DNA from: DASYKT01 sp963718105
Lineage (GTDB): Bacteria > Acidobacteriota > Blastocatellia > Pyrinomonadales > Pyrinomonadaceae
Direction: 5' to 3'
NCBI GenBank assembly: GCA_963718105.1
Contig: OY970352.1
Location: 1,302,001-1,366,000 of the forward strand
DNA: 64,000 nucleotides
This document shows positions 8,507 to 17,163 of this stretch, piece after piece. A program made the position numbers and the translations under genes. The number at the start of each line of letters is the position of its first letter. Positions within the stretch are counted from its first letter, which is position 1. The notes under the pieces are model-generated. The model was not told the origin of the DNA and searched no databases. It saw nothing but the letters and a program-made list of their open reading frames with translations.

Positions 8507-9831
8507 CCAATTCACTTGCCGTTTCCGCCGTCACCACCACTTTGCAATACCTGCTGAAAAAAGGTTTGGAGAAGGAACTCAGCTCGGGCAACGTTACCGC
8601 CATGCCGCCCGACAAGGTCGAGGCTTCGACCACCGGTGAAGGACAGGTAAATTTGTTCCTCTACAACATTTCTTACGACGCGGCTTGGCGCAATATGACG
8701 ATCCCAAACCGCGTCAAACCCTACGAATCCGGCTTTCCGCCGCTGCCGCTCGTTTTGCATTACATCGTCACCGCCTATTCCAAGGACGATAAGCATTCCG
8801 ATCTGGTCAGCCACAAATTGCTGGGCCAGGCGATGAGCGTGCTGCACGATCACCCGCTGCTGGGCGCCGACGAGATCAAAGCGACCTTTGTAAACCAGGA
8901 AGACTTAAGCGAGCTGAGCGATCAGGTCGAACGCGTGCGCATCACGCCGGCGCCGCTTTCGACTGACGAGATGTCGAAACTGTGGGCGACGTTTCAGACG
9001 AGTTACCGCATTTCCACCACGTACCAGGTTTCGGTCGTGCTGATCGAAAGTACGCGCGCGCCCAAGGCCCCGCTGCCCGTGCTGACCCGCGGCGAAGAAG
9101 ACAGCGGGGTGCAGAGCCAGACCAGCCTGGATTCGCCGTACCCGGCGCTGTACGGGATCACGCCGCCGAAGAAAAAACAGCCGAGCTTCGAGCCGGGCGA
9201 CAAGATCGTGTTCGACGGCGCTCTGCTAAGCGGCGACACGGTCACCGCGCTATTCAAACATCCCCGCGAAAAAGATCCGATCCCGGTCGATTGCGACATC
9301 CTGTCTTTCTCGCAAGTAGAAACGGTGCTGCCGATGGACGAGCCGGAGAAATGGCCGGCGGGAATTTACACGGTTTCGCTGGCGGTAAAACGCGCGGGCG
9401 ACCAGGACCGCGTGACAAACGAGATGGCTTTTGCGCTGGCCCCGGTGATCTGCAAACCGCCGGACGAGCCTCCGCCTCCGCCGCAGCCGCTGCCGCTCGT
9501 TCCGCTGGATGGGCCGCTGTCGGTTTTGCGTCAAGCCAGGCCGCAGGGTCCGGAGCACCTGGACGCGACGATCACGCTGCTTTCTCTGCCGCCGGTCAGG
9601 CCCGAACAAACCGCGTTCCTGCTTTTGAGCGATGAAAAAGGCAGCCAGTTGACAGCGGAACCGCGCCTCGATGTAAAAGACCCGCTGGTGTTCATCCTGC
9701 GTGATGCGCCGTTAAGCGGCGGCTTTTATATGAGGCTGCGGATCGACGGAGTGGACAGTTTGCTGGTCGAAGATTACGACGCAATGCCGCCGAAATTCGA
9801 CCCGGACCAGAAAGTGATAATCCATGATTGA
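8503..9831 (+). CDS. eCIS cap/terminator protein (Pvc16-like, DUF4255)
   Basis: A 442-residue protein. The first 190 residues match the Pvc16 N-terminal (DUF4255) family: LAVSAVTTTLQYLLKKGLE, VNLFLYNISYDAAWRN, then PLPLVLHYIVTAYS and LLGQAMSVLHDHPLL. In PVC/Afp particles this protein caps the tail end away from the baseplate and stops tube growth. The C-terminal half (about 215-440) reads as Ig-like beta sandwich modules separated by a run of prolines (PPDEPPPPPQPLPLVP). The start overlaps the previous stop and the end overlaps the ATPase start by 8 bases. Confidence 0.93.
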   Translation: MTNSLAVSAVTTTLQYLLKKGLEKELSSGNVTAMPPDKVEASTTGEGQVNLFLYNISYDAAWRNMTIPNRVKPYESGFPPLPLVLHYIVTAYSKDDKHSDLVSHKLLGQAMSVLHDHPLLGADEIKATFVNQEDLSELSDQVERVRITPAPLSTDEMSKLWATFQTSYRISTTYQVSVVLIESTRAPKAPLPVLTRGEEDSGVQSQTSLDSPYPALYGITPPKKKQPSFEPGDKIVFDGALLSGDTVTALFKHPREKDPIPVDCDILSFSQVETVLPMDEPEKWPAGIYTVSLAVKRAGDQDRVTNEMAFALAPVICKPPDEPPPPPQPLPLVPLDGPLSVLRQARPQGPEHLDATITLLSLPPVRPEQTAFLLLSDEKGSQLTAEPRLDVKDPLVFILRDAPLSGGFYMRLRIDGVDSLLVEDYDAMPPKFDPDQKVIIHD

Positions 9832-12040
9832 ACCCGACGGCTGGGAAAAAAATAACGAGGCATACCTGGCCGCGGCATTTAACTGGATGCGGCTGCGCCT
9901 GATGTCTCTCACGCCGCCGGGAACAGAAACTTCAGCGGGCGGCCACAGTGCCGAAGAGCATGAGCAAGAGCAGGGGGATGCGGAGACCGGGTACTGGAGC
10001 AATTACCAGAAGCGAAACACAAAGACGATGATGTCTTCATTCACACAGACAAATTCTGGCACACAGACAAATTCGGCCGCTAAGAATTCGGCCGCGCTTT
10101 TGCCGCAGATGACGGAAGCAGGCGCGCGGTTCGAGGCGGCGCAAAATGTCGATCCGCCGCCGGCCCTGGTCATTATCAGCCAGCGGATGGGCCTGTCGCG
10201 TTTCGAGCAGGAGATCCTGCTGCTCTGCGCCGGTTTTGAATTGGACACGCGTTTTGCCGGGCTGTTTGCGCAGGCGCATGACGACCGGAACAAGCCGTTT
10301 CCGACCTTCGGCCTGGCCCTTGCTTTGTCAGAGGAACCGCTCTGGGACGCGCTTTCGCCGCGCCGCCCGCTGCGCTATTTGCACTTGCTGGATATCAACC
10401 AGCCTCCCACGCAGACGCTGCTCGCGAGCGCGCTGCGGATCGATGAGCGCATCCTGAATTTTATCAAGGGGCTGAACGAATTTGACGCACGCCTGGCGCC
10501 GCTGCTGTTTCCGCTAGATATGCCGGAAGTGCGGTTAGCGCCGTCACAGCAGGCATTGGCGGACGACATTCTGCGCGATCTTCAACACGCATCGCTAAAC
10601 GGCGCTTCCAAAATACCGCTGCTCGAACTGGCGGGGATCGACGGCACCAGCAAGCAGTTGATCGCGTCCTATGTGGCGGATAAATTCAACCTGCTGACGT
10701 ACCGCCTGCCGGTGGACCTGCTGCCGTCAAATCCCGCCGAATTGGAAATCCTGAGCCGCCTGTGGCAGCGCGAAATATTGCTGCATCCGGTCGCCCTTTA
10801 TCTCGACGCGCGGGAAGTAGATCTGGAAACTCAGCCGGCGACGGCGCTGCGGCAATTCATCGATCAATGCCCGGGGCTGAAGTTTCTGGACACGCGCGCG
10901 CCGTGGAACAGCCTCTCGGAAAACGTCGCGGTCTTTGACATCACGAGCCCGATGCCCGCCGAGCAAAAGGAAGCGTGGAAAATGAGCCTGGGCGAAGAGC
11001 CCGGCGACAGCGCGGATAGCAGCGCGGCAGATAGTACGGGCGATAAAACAGAGAAGGAATTGCTCGCAGCGCAATTGGCCGATCAGTTCAACCTTAACCT
11101 GCCCTCCATCGACCGCATCGCGAAAAGCGCGCTGGCCGACCGGGCGGAAGGCGCCGTGCTGCGCGACGCGGCGTGGAAGATGTGCCTGGCGGGCACGCGG
11201 CCGCGGCTGGACATGCTCGCGCAGCGCATCGACGCCAAAGCGACTTGGGAAGAGATCGTGCTGCCGGACGAGGTAGCGAAACTTTTGAAACAGATCGTCG
11301 AACAGGTGACACAGCGCGGCCGCGTTTATGACGACTGGGGTTTTCGCCGGCGAATGAACCGCGGCCTGGGGATCAGCGTCCTTTTTGCCGGCGAGAGCGG
11401 CACGGGAAAAACGATGGCGGCCGAAGTGATGGCTAACGAGCTGGACCTAAATCTTTATCGCATCGATCTCTCGGCGGTCGTGAGCAAGTACATCGGCGAG
11501 ACTGAGAAAAATTTGCGCCGGTTGTTCGACACGGCGGAAGAAGGCGGCGCGATACTTTTTTTCGATGAGGCCGATGCTATCTTCGGGCGGCGCAGCGAGG
11601 TCAAAGACAGCCACGACCGTTACGCCAATATCGAGGTCAATTACCTGCTGCAGAGACTGGAAAGCTATCGCGGCCTTTCGATACTGGCCACCAATATGAA
11701 GAACGCGCTGGACACGGCATTCATGCGGCGGCTGCGTTTTATGGTGGATTTTCCGTTTCCCGGACCGGCGGCGCGGAAGGATATCTGGGGGAAAGTTTTT
11801 CCGCCGGATACGCCGCAGGCGGCGCTCGATTTCGAAGGCCTGGGAAAATTCAACCTGAGCGGCGGCAGCATTCACAACATCGCGCTCAACGCGGCTTTCC
11901 GGGCCACGAATACGAAGGAGCGCCGCGTGACGATGCCTCTGATACTGGAAGGCGTGCGGGCGGAATTCTCCAAATTGAGCATCCCGCTGAACGAAGCGGA
12001 TTTTTGCGGATTCGATGATGCCCGAAAGGCGAAGCAATGA
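9824..12040 (+). CDS. eCIS AAA+ ATPase (Pvc15-like)
   Basis: A 738-residue protein with a single AAA+ module in the C-terminal third. Walker A is GESGTGKTMAAEVM near residue 523, Walker B is AILFFDEADAIFG near 575, followed by the sensor-1 stretch LSILATNMKNALD and the arginine-rich FMRRLRFMVDFP. The N-terminal half, with helical SRFEQEILLLCAGFELDTRF, is the conserved Pvc15/Afp15 regulatory part. This ATPase is needed for particle assembly and is thought to load or unfold cargo. It overlaps both neighbours (ATGATTGA at the start, ATGA at the end), so its output is coupled to the cap protein and the small protein after it. Confidence 0.95.
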   Translation: MIEPDGWEKNNEAYLAAAFNWMRLRLMSLTPPGTETSAGGHSAEEHEQEQGDAETGYWSNYQKRNTKTMMSSFTQTNSGTQTNSAAKNSAALLPQMTEAGARFEAAQNVDPPPALVIISQRMGLSRFEQEILLLCAGFELDTRFAGLFAQAHDDRNKPFPTFGLALALSEEPLWDALSPRRPLRYLHLLDINQPPTQTLLASALRIDERILNFIKGLNEFDARLAPLLFPLDMPEVRLAPSQQALADDILRDLQHASLNGASKIPLLELAGIDGTSKQLIASYVADKFNLLTYRLPVDLLPSNPAELEILSRLWQREILLHPVALYLDAREVDLETQPATALRQFIDQCPGLKFLDTRAPWNSLSENVAVFDITSPMPAEQKEAWKMSLGEEPGDSADSSAADSTGDKTEKELLAAQLADQFNLNLPSIDRIAKSALADRAEGAVLRDAAWKMCLAGTRPRLDMLAQRIDAKATWEEIVLPDEVAKLLKQIVEQVTQRGRVYDDWGFRRRMNRGLGISVLFAGESGTGKTMAAEVMANELDLNLYRIDLSAVVSKYIGETEKNLRRLFDTAEEGGAILFFDEADAIFGRRSEVKDSHDRYANIEVNYLLQRLESYRGLSILATNMKNALDTAFMRRLRFMVDFPFPGPAARKDIWGKVFPPDTPQAALDFEGLGKFNLSGGSIHNIALNAAFRATNTKERRVTMPLILEGVRAEFSKLSIPLNEADFCGFDDARKAKQ

Positions 12041-12300
12041 ACATCAACCTGCACATCGAGCGATTGATATTGGACGGGCTGCCGATGGAAGCAAAGCACG
12101 GCGCGGCGGTGCGAAAGGCGATCGAGGCGGAACTCAGCTGGCTGTTTACGCGCGACGCCGGCCTTTCAGCCTGGCAGAACGGCGGCGCGGTCCCGCGCCT
12201 GCACGGGGCCGATATCGCGCTGCCCGCGCAGGGAACACCGGCGCAGTACGGCAAAGAGATCGCCGGCAGCATCTACGGCGGGATCAATAAAGAGATATGA
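12037..12300 (+). CDS. small conserved eCIS protein
   Basis: An 87-residue protein, MNINLHIERLILDGLPM then KHGAAVRKAIEAELSWLF, with no signal peptide or membrane segment. It overlaps the ATPase (ATGA) and the DUF4157 cargo gene (ATGA), so the three are translated together. Small proteins of this kind are regularly found directly before the DUF4157 gene in eCIS loci. An adaptor or loading role for the cargo is a reasonable inference, but I know of no proven function. Confidence 0.75.
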   Translation: MNINLHIERLILDGLPMEAKHGAAVRKAIEAELSWLFTRDAGLSAWQNGGAVPRLHGADIALPAQGTPAQYGKEIAGSIYGGINKEI

Positions 12301-15300
12301 ACAGGCAGGCAGCACTCACAGCAAAGCAAACTTCCTTACCCGGTGCCGCGCCGAGCGGCATTCTGATGCGGAAATGCGCCTCCTGCAGCAGCCACACCAT
12401 CGCCGGCGGCGAGTGTAAGAATTGTGACGACAAAAAAGACAAAAACAGCACGCTGCAGCGAATGGCGGCAAACGGCGCGGAGCAGTTGGAAGTGCCGTCT
12501 GTCGTGCACGATGTTTTGCGTTCGCCCGGGCGGCCGCTCGATAGATCGACGCGCGCATTTTTCGAGCCGCGTTTTGCGCATAATTTCGCCGGCGTGCCGG
12601 TCGGCTCTGCTGCGCAGCAGATCTCATCCAGCAGCCTGACAATAGGTGAACCTTCGAGCATCTTCGAACAGGAAGCCGACCGCATGGCTGACGCCGTAAT
12701 GCGGAAAGAAAATGCCGGGAAAAAAACCTTCGGTGAAAAGCAGCCGGGATTTGATCTGAGCGACGTACGCGTACATACGGATTCCCGCGCCGCCGAATCC
12801 GCCCGCGCCGTGAACGCCCAGGCTTACACGGTCGGAAACAATATTGTTTTTGGTGAAAATAAGTTTGCTCCCGATACCCACCAAGGGCGTCATCTGCTGG
12901 CGCATGAACTGACTCACGTCACGCAGCAATCGAACGGCCTTGCCCGGACGCTGCGGCGAAGGCCAGGCAATGACGCTCCGCCGGCCAAAGTGTCTGCCTG
13001 GTTTAAGGTCGACGTTAAGCGCCCAATGAATGCGGAAGAACTGCGCCGGGAAATCGTGGCCCAATATTGCACCGCCGGAAATTCCGTGCAAGCCGCGCGT
13101 GACGCTTGTCAACAAAAGAATTGGCAGTGGTCCGGATCGGGCGAGGTTGCCGGCCCGGAAGACGTAAAAAAAGGCTACAAGCTGATCCAGATCGAAGATT
13201 CCTCCATAACCGCGCAGGATGAAAAATCCCGCCAGGAAAACCGGAAAGAATTTAAAGGTCTGGGGGCGCAGGAGCAAGGGGAGATCAATCAGGAAGCCAA
13301 CCGCCAGTTTTGGGAAAAGAGCCGCTACAAGGTCGGCTCCAGTCTGAAAGCAACGTCGCCGGACGATAGGAAAATGTCCGAATACTGGATGGGCCTCCGT
13401 GACGAATTGCTGCGCCAGCGAAAACAAATTCACTCACTTCCGCCGGAGCTCCAAAAGTTCCTGTTCGACGAGAAAGCGCTGGAAACCGTAACCCCGGCAG
13501 AATTCGAAAAGATCCTGCGCATCGTTTCAAAGATCTCGCAACTGTCGCAGGCGGAGTTGGATGAATACAAGAGCCGCGTCACGGCGGCCACAGCCGATTG
13601 GAGCGCCTACGAATCGTCGATCGACCGTTTTATTGCCGAGCGCAAGCAGCGTGATACCACGGTCAAGGAAAAACAGGTGCTGACGACGCGCCTTAACAGG
13701 CTGGACACACTCTACGACCGTTACCGCAGCTACAAACGGGAATTGATAAGCTCCGCGGCTTCCTCGATGGCCAGCACCCAGAGCCCCAGCGGCGGACAGA
13801 TGATGCCGCCTTCCAATCCGCTCGGCAATATGGTTTATGTCGAAATGCTCCGCACCGAGCTTAATGCGGACCTTGTCACCGCAGGTTTTCCGGGCGGCAT
13901 TAACGAGTTTGAACAGTTCATTAACGACTACATCAGAGTATTCGAAAGCGAAACACGGGCGCTCGCCACCGTGATGCTCGATCAGTACGAAAACCAATTG
14001 TGGAAGGAGGAAAAGCGGTTTCAAAACAGCGCCGAGTCGGGCCCGATGCACCAGTCAATGAGCGCGAGCGACGCTAAGGGGGATTACGACGAAGCGAATA
14101 AGATCCGTGATGAGCACGCCAGCATTCCCTGGACCATGGAAGAAATGGCAGAGCAGTCTTATTGGATCGGTAAGCGTAACCAGGCGCTCACCCGCGGAAA
14201 AACAAAAGTAACCACGGCGGCAAACGCCCCCTCGTTCGTCAACAATAAAGATTTCGACCAGGAGAAGCTCGCGCGCGCGTCCTCGCAGGGAGAAGTTCAA
14301 AACATAATTCTCGGTTACATCGCCGCCCGGAAAGAAGATGTTAAAAAAACGCGGGGGAGCCTCAAGAGCAAGCCGAATATGATCTACGGCCTCGATATGC
14401 TTCTCAAAGCCTCGTATAGCTCCCAGAACATTCAAGACGGAACGATCTACCGCAAGATCATCGCCGATCATAAAAACGACGTCCACTGGGTAGAGATCAT
14501 TCCCGAACTTGTTCTGGCCGTGATCGCCATCGGCGCGGGGCTGCTCTCCGCCGGAACCGGGACCGTGGCCGTGCTGGCTGCCGGCACGATGCTGGGCATC
14601 GGCGCTTACCAGGCCGTCGAAGAATTTCGCCGTTACGAGATGAAGTCGGCGGCTTACGGCGCAAAGCTGACGTCGGACGATCCGAGCATAGCCTGGGTTA
14701 TCGTGGCGGTGGTCGGCGCCGGGGCCGATGCCGCGGTGTTGGCCGGCGCGTTGGCCAAATCGGCCGGGCTGGCGGCGGCGCTTGCGGCCTTTAACGCCGG
14801 TGACGAAGCGGACGACGTGGCCAGGCTGACCGCGAAGCTCGAAGCCCTCACCGACGTCGAGGAAAGCATCCGCAAAAATATCATCAAGGCCGCCGGCGCG
14901 GAGGTCGAGTCGCGCAAGGCCTTGAAATCCATCTTAAGGCCAACCGGGCCGGTATACAGCGCTATTGTTCCCGGGTCGTTGGAGTTCGGTAAATTTGTCT
15001 ATGCCGTCTACCACTGGTTCCTTGAGGGTGTCCGCGATCTTATGGTTTTCTCCAAGACAAATGATGCCATAGCGCTGATCGGTGACATTAATAAACTCAC
15101 GCCGGCGGAGTTGGCGCAATTAAAGACCGGTTATCTGGCAGCCATCAAGGAGATGGAAACGATCGCCGCGCATGGCAAGGGGTTGGGACTAGCGGACAAC
15201 GAAGTTTATGCTTTCATGAAACTGCGCGGCGAGACGTCCGGCATGACCGCCCCAAAGTTGATGGAAGATATGGCCGCCTGGAACGCAAAGAAATTATCCG

Positions 15301-15776
15301 GCGTGCCGTTCGGATTCGACAGCGTGGAGCAAATTCAGAGATTCCAGGCGACCGCCACTGCCGAGCTGGCGAAGGCTTTGAAGGGTGTCGACCGGAACGC
15401 CGAAGCTTTTCTGCAGGGCAGTTCCGTAACCGGCATTTCGTTCAAACGTAAGGTGCCGTTCGACACCGCGAGCGATCTTGATGTTGCGATCTCAAGTCGC
15501 GAGCTTCTTAAAAAAGCGTCCAAATTAGGAATGGAGGTCAAAAAGAGCCCATCGCGTATCGGCCCGCTCGAAGACTTTCAGATCGATGATCTGGGCCTCA
15601 GGCGGTTTGTGCGGCGGCTGGGCGAAGTAGCGGATGAAACTAAGGCGGCAGACGCCCCTTCGCGCAAGATCAATATCATGCTTTTTAATGATGAGGAAAC
15701 GGTGAGAAAACCGATCGGAGAGGCGATCAGAGAATCTGAGCGGGCTGCTTTGCCGCTAAAGGGAAAGAAAAAATAA
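12297..15776 (+). CDS. eCIS cargo protein: DUF4157 core plus nucleotidyltransferase-like C-terminus
   Basis: A 1159-residue protein. Residues 26-43 have two CxxC pairs (C27/C30, C40/C43). A DUF4157 (eCIS core) domain spans about 65-211, ending in LLAHELTHVTQQ (HExxH-type motif at 203-207). This is a hallmark of eCIS-associated cargo and presumably serves loading. Residues 215-720 are mostly charged helix, and two Gly/Ala-rich hydrophobic stretches follow (about 735-780 and 798-838). The last 120 residues hold GSSVTG (1041-1046) and TASDLDVAI (1057-1065), the GS-x(n)-DxD pattern of nucleotidyltransferase-fold enzymes, which I read as a possible toxin head. Its length, helices and hydrophobic stretches could also let it serve as the missing tape measure. 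The NTase reading is an inference; the DUF4157 assignment is secure. Confidence 0.88.
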   Translation: MNRQAALTAKQTSLPGAAPSGILMRKCASCSSHTIAGGECKNCDDKKDKNSTLQRMAANGAEQLEVPSVVHDVLRSPGRPLDRSTRAFFEPRFAHNFAGVPVGSAAQQISSSSLTIGEPSSIFEQEADRMADAVMRKENAGKKTFGEKQPGFDLSDVRVHTDSRAAESARAVNAQAYTVGNNIVFGENKFAPDTHQGRHLLAHELTHVTQQSNGLARTLRRRPGNDAPPAKVSAWFKVDVKRPMNAEELRREIVAQYCTAGNSVQAARDACQQKNWQWSGSGEVAGPEDVKKGYKLIQIEDSSITAQDEKSRQENRKEFKGLGAQEQGEINQEANRQFWEKSRYKVGSSLKATSPDDRKMSEYWMGLRDELLRQRKQIHSLPPELQKFLFDEKALETVTPAEFEKILRIVSKISQLSQAELDEYKSRVTAATADWSAYESSIDRFIAERKQRDTTVKEKQVLTTRLNRLDTLYDRYRSYKRELISSAASSMASTQSPSGGQMMPPSNPLGNMVYVEMLRTELNADLVTAGFPGGINEFEQFINDYIRVFESETRALATVMLDQYENQLWKEEKRFQNSAESGPMHQSMSASDAKGDYDEANKIRDEHASIPWTMEEMAEQSYWIGKRNQALTRGKTKVTTAANAPSFVNNKDFDQEKLARASSQGEVQNIILGYIAARKEDVKKTRGSLKSKPNMIYGLDMLLKASYSSQNIQDGTIYRKIIADHKNDVHWVEIIPELVLAVIAIGAGLLSAGTGTVAVLAAGTMLGIGAYQAVEEFRRYEMKSAAYGAKLTSDDPSIAWVIVAVVGAGADAAVLAGALAKSAGLAAALAAFNAGDEADDVARLTAKLEALTDVEESIRKNIIKAAGAEVESRKALKSILRPTGPVYSAIVPGSLEFGKFVYAVYHWFLEGVRDLMVFSKTNDAIALIGDINKLTPAELAQLKTGYLAAIKEMETIAAHGKGLGLADNEVYAFMKLRGETSGMTAPKLMEDMAAWNAKKLSGVPFGFDSVEQIQRFQATATAELAKALKGVDRNAEAFLQGSSVTGISFKRKVPFDTASDLDVAISSRELLKKASKLGMEVKKSPSRIGPLEDFQIDDLGLRRFVRRLGEVADETKAADAPSRKINIMLFNDEETVRKPIGEAIRESERAALPLKGKKK

Positions 15777-16126
15777 TGCAACGTTATGACGTTTATGGGT
15801 TTAGCAACCCGGATATTAAAGACGCGGCGGCGTTCGTTGAGAAAGCGCTCGGCGTTAGTCTGACGCCGCGAGATAGCTCCTATCGCGGAGGCCTTTATTA
15901 TTGCGCCGGAGAAGGCACGGCCAATGACTACCTGCTTGAATCCAACAGCGAGGGCTCGACCTGGCATTCCCGTTATCCGGAATATGAGATCACGCTTATG
16001 GTCAATAAGCTGCCTGAGATGGACACGATCCGAGAGAAATTGACGGCTGGCCGCACGGATCCTGTCTTTCTCCACTCGATCATACGTGAGAGGCCCCATG
16101 ATGAACCTGACGATGAGAGTGATTGA
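15776..16126 (+). CDS. small acidic protein overlapping the cargo gene, candidate immunity or chaperone
   Basis: A 116-residue acidic protein whose ATG shares a base with the cargo stop (TAATG), so it is translationally coupled to the cargo. It starts MQRYDVYGFSNPDIKDAAAF and has no signal peptide or membrane helix. Its charged tail ends HDEPDDESD. I recognise no eCIS structural family. Position directly behind the putative toxic C-terminus, tight coupling and small acidic size are what immunity proteins of polymorphic toxins look like. A cargo-specific chaperone is the main alternative. Confidence 0.75.
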   Translation: MQRYDVYGFSNPDIKDAAAFVEKALGVSLTPRDSSYRGGLYYCAGEGTANDYLLESNSEGSTWHSRYPEYEITLMVNKLPEMDTIREKLTAGRTDPVFLHSIIRERPHDEPDDESD

Positions 16127-16170
16127 TCTCACAGGTCATTTAAAGACAGGCTCGAATAAGGAAAACGATT

Positions 16171-16827
16171 ATGACCACATTTCCGGGTTCACCAAAATTA
16201 TTGAAAGGCGGCATCGCGCTAATCGATCCGGTTTCGTCGGCGATACAGCGCGTGATCGTTTTGCAATACAGCCCCGATTCGCTCAGCCGGACACTGCAGG
16301 TGCAGGGCGTCGGCGGGGAGAGCGGCGACCGTTCGGAGGCCCTGCGTCTAAAAGGCCCCCCGGTGGAAACCATCAAGTTCGAGGCCGAGATCGACGCCGC
16401 CGATCAACTGGAATTTCCCGATCAGAACACGGCCGTGACGGAGTTCGGGATCTTTCCGCAACTGGCCGCGCTCGAAACCCTAATTTACCCGACCAGCGCC
16501 CAGCTTAACAACGTCAATTCACTGGCCGGCTCAGGCACGCTGGAAATAGCGCCGATGGAAATGCCGCTGGCCCTTTTCGTCTGGAGCAAGTCGCGCATAC
16601 TGCCCGTGCGCGTCACCGAATTGAGCATTACGGAGGAAGCTTTCGATCCGAATCTCAACCCGATCCGCGCCAAGGTCAACCTGGGGCTGCGCGTTTTAAG
16701 CGTCGACGATCTGGGTTTTGCGCACAAGGGCGGCAATTTGTTCATGAATTATTTGCAGAAGAAGGAAAGCCTGGCGGCGAAGATCGGCGGATCGATCGGC
16801 GCGTTCGGCCTGACACAGATCCCCTAA
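16171..16827 (+). CDS. CIS-tube-family baseplate adaptor (Pvc7-like N-terminal part)
   Basis: A 218-residue protein with the features of the CIS_tube/Pvc7 family: GGIALIDPVSSAIQRVIVLQ and YSPDSLSRTLQVQG near the N-terminus, LKGPPVETIKFEAEID in the middle and the LSITEEAFDPNLNPIRAKV block near residue 150. It probably forms the ring between the tube and the spike hub. In PVC/Afp the same protein carries a LysM domain at its end. Here that part is a separate gene just downstream. An AAGGA site precedes the ATG. Confidence 0.9.
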   Translation: MTTFPGSPKLLKGGIALIDPVSSAIQRVIVLQYSPDSLSRTLQVQGVGGESGDRSEALRLKGPPVETIKFEAEIDAADQLEFPDQNTAVTEFGIFPQLAALETLIYPTSAQLNNVNSLAGSGTLEIAPMEMPLALFVWSKSRILPVRVTELSITEEAFDPNLNPIRAKVNLGLRVLSVDDLGFAHKGGNLFMNYLQKKESLAAKIGGSIGAFGLTQIP

Positions 16828-16842
16828 GAAACGAGGTAAGCG

Positions 16843-17163
16843 ATGGCTAATAATTTTCCCGTGACCAGCCGCTACTACGGCACCGAGACTTCGACGGTCG
16901 AGACGCCGGACGGAACGATCATTATTTTTTTGCGACGCCGTTTTGTGCCGCCGCCGGAGAATTTTTCGCTGCTGCAGGAACACGTGGTGACGCAGAACGA
17001 ACGCCTGGACAACCTCACCGCGCGGTATCTGGGCGACCCGGAACAATTTTGGCGCGTGTGCGACGCCAACGGGGCAATGATACCCGACGAATTGACCCAA
17101 ACGGCCGGAAGGCGTTTGCGAATTACTTTACCGGAAGGAGTTCCCGGCGCGCCCGATGCTTAA
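16843..17163 (+). CDS. LysM-like tail protein
   Basis: A 106-residue protein. The core LQEHVVTQNERLDNLTARYL then GDPEQFWRVCDAN is a LysM/tail-protein-X type module, which in contractile tails sits in the baseplate hub and contacts the tube adaptor. The ribosome site GAGGTAAGCGATG is clear. The last 8 bases overlap the hub gene. It appears to be the detached C-terminal half of a Pvc7-type protein. Confidence 0.88.
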   Translation: MANNFPVTSRYYGTETSTVETPDGTIIIFLRRRFVPPPENFSLLQEHVVTQNERLDNLTARYLGDPEQFWRVCDANGAMIPDELTQTAGRRLRITLPEGVPGAPDA

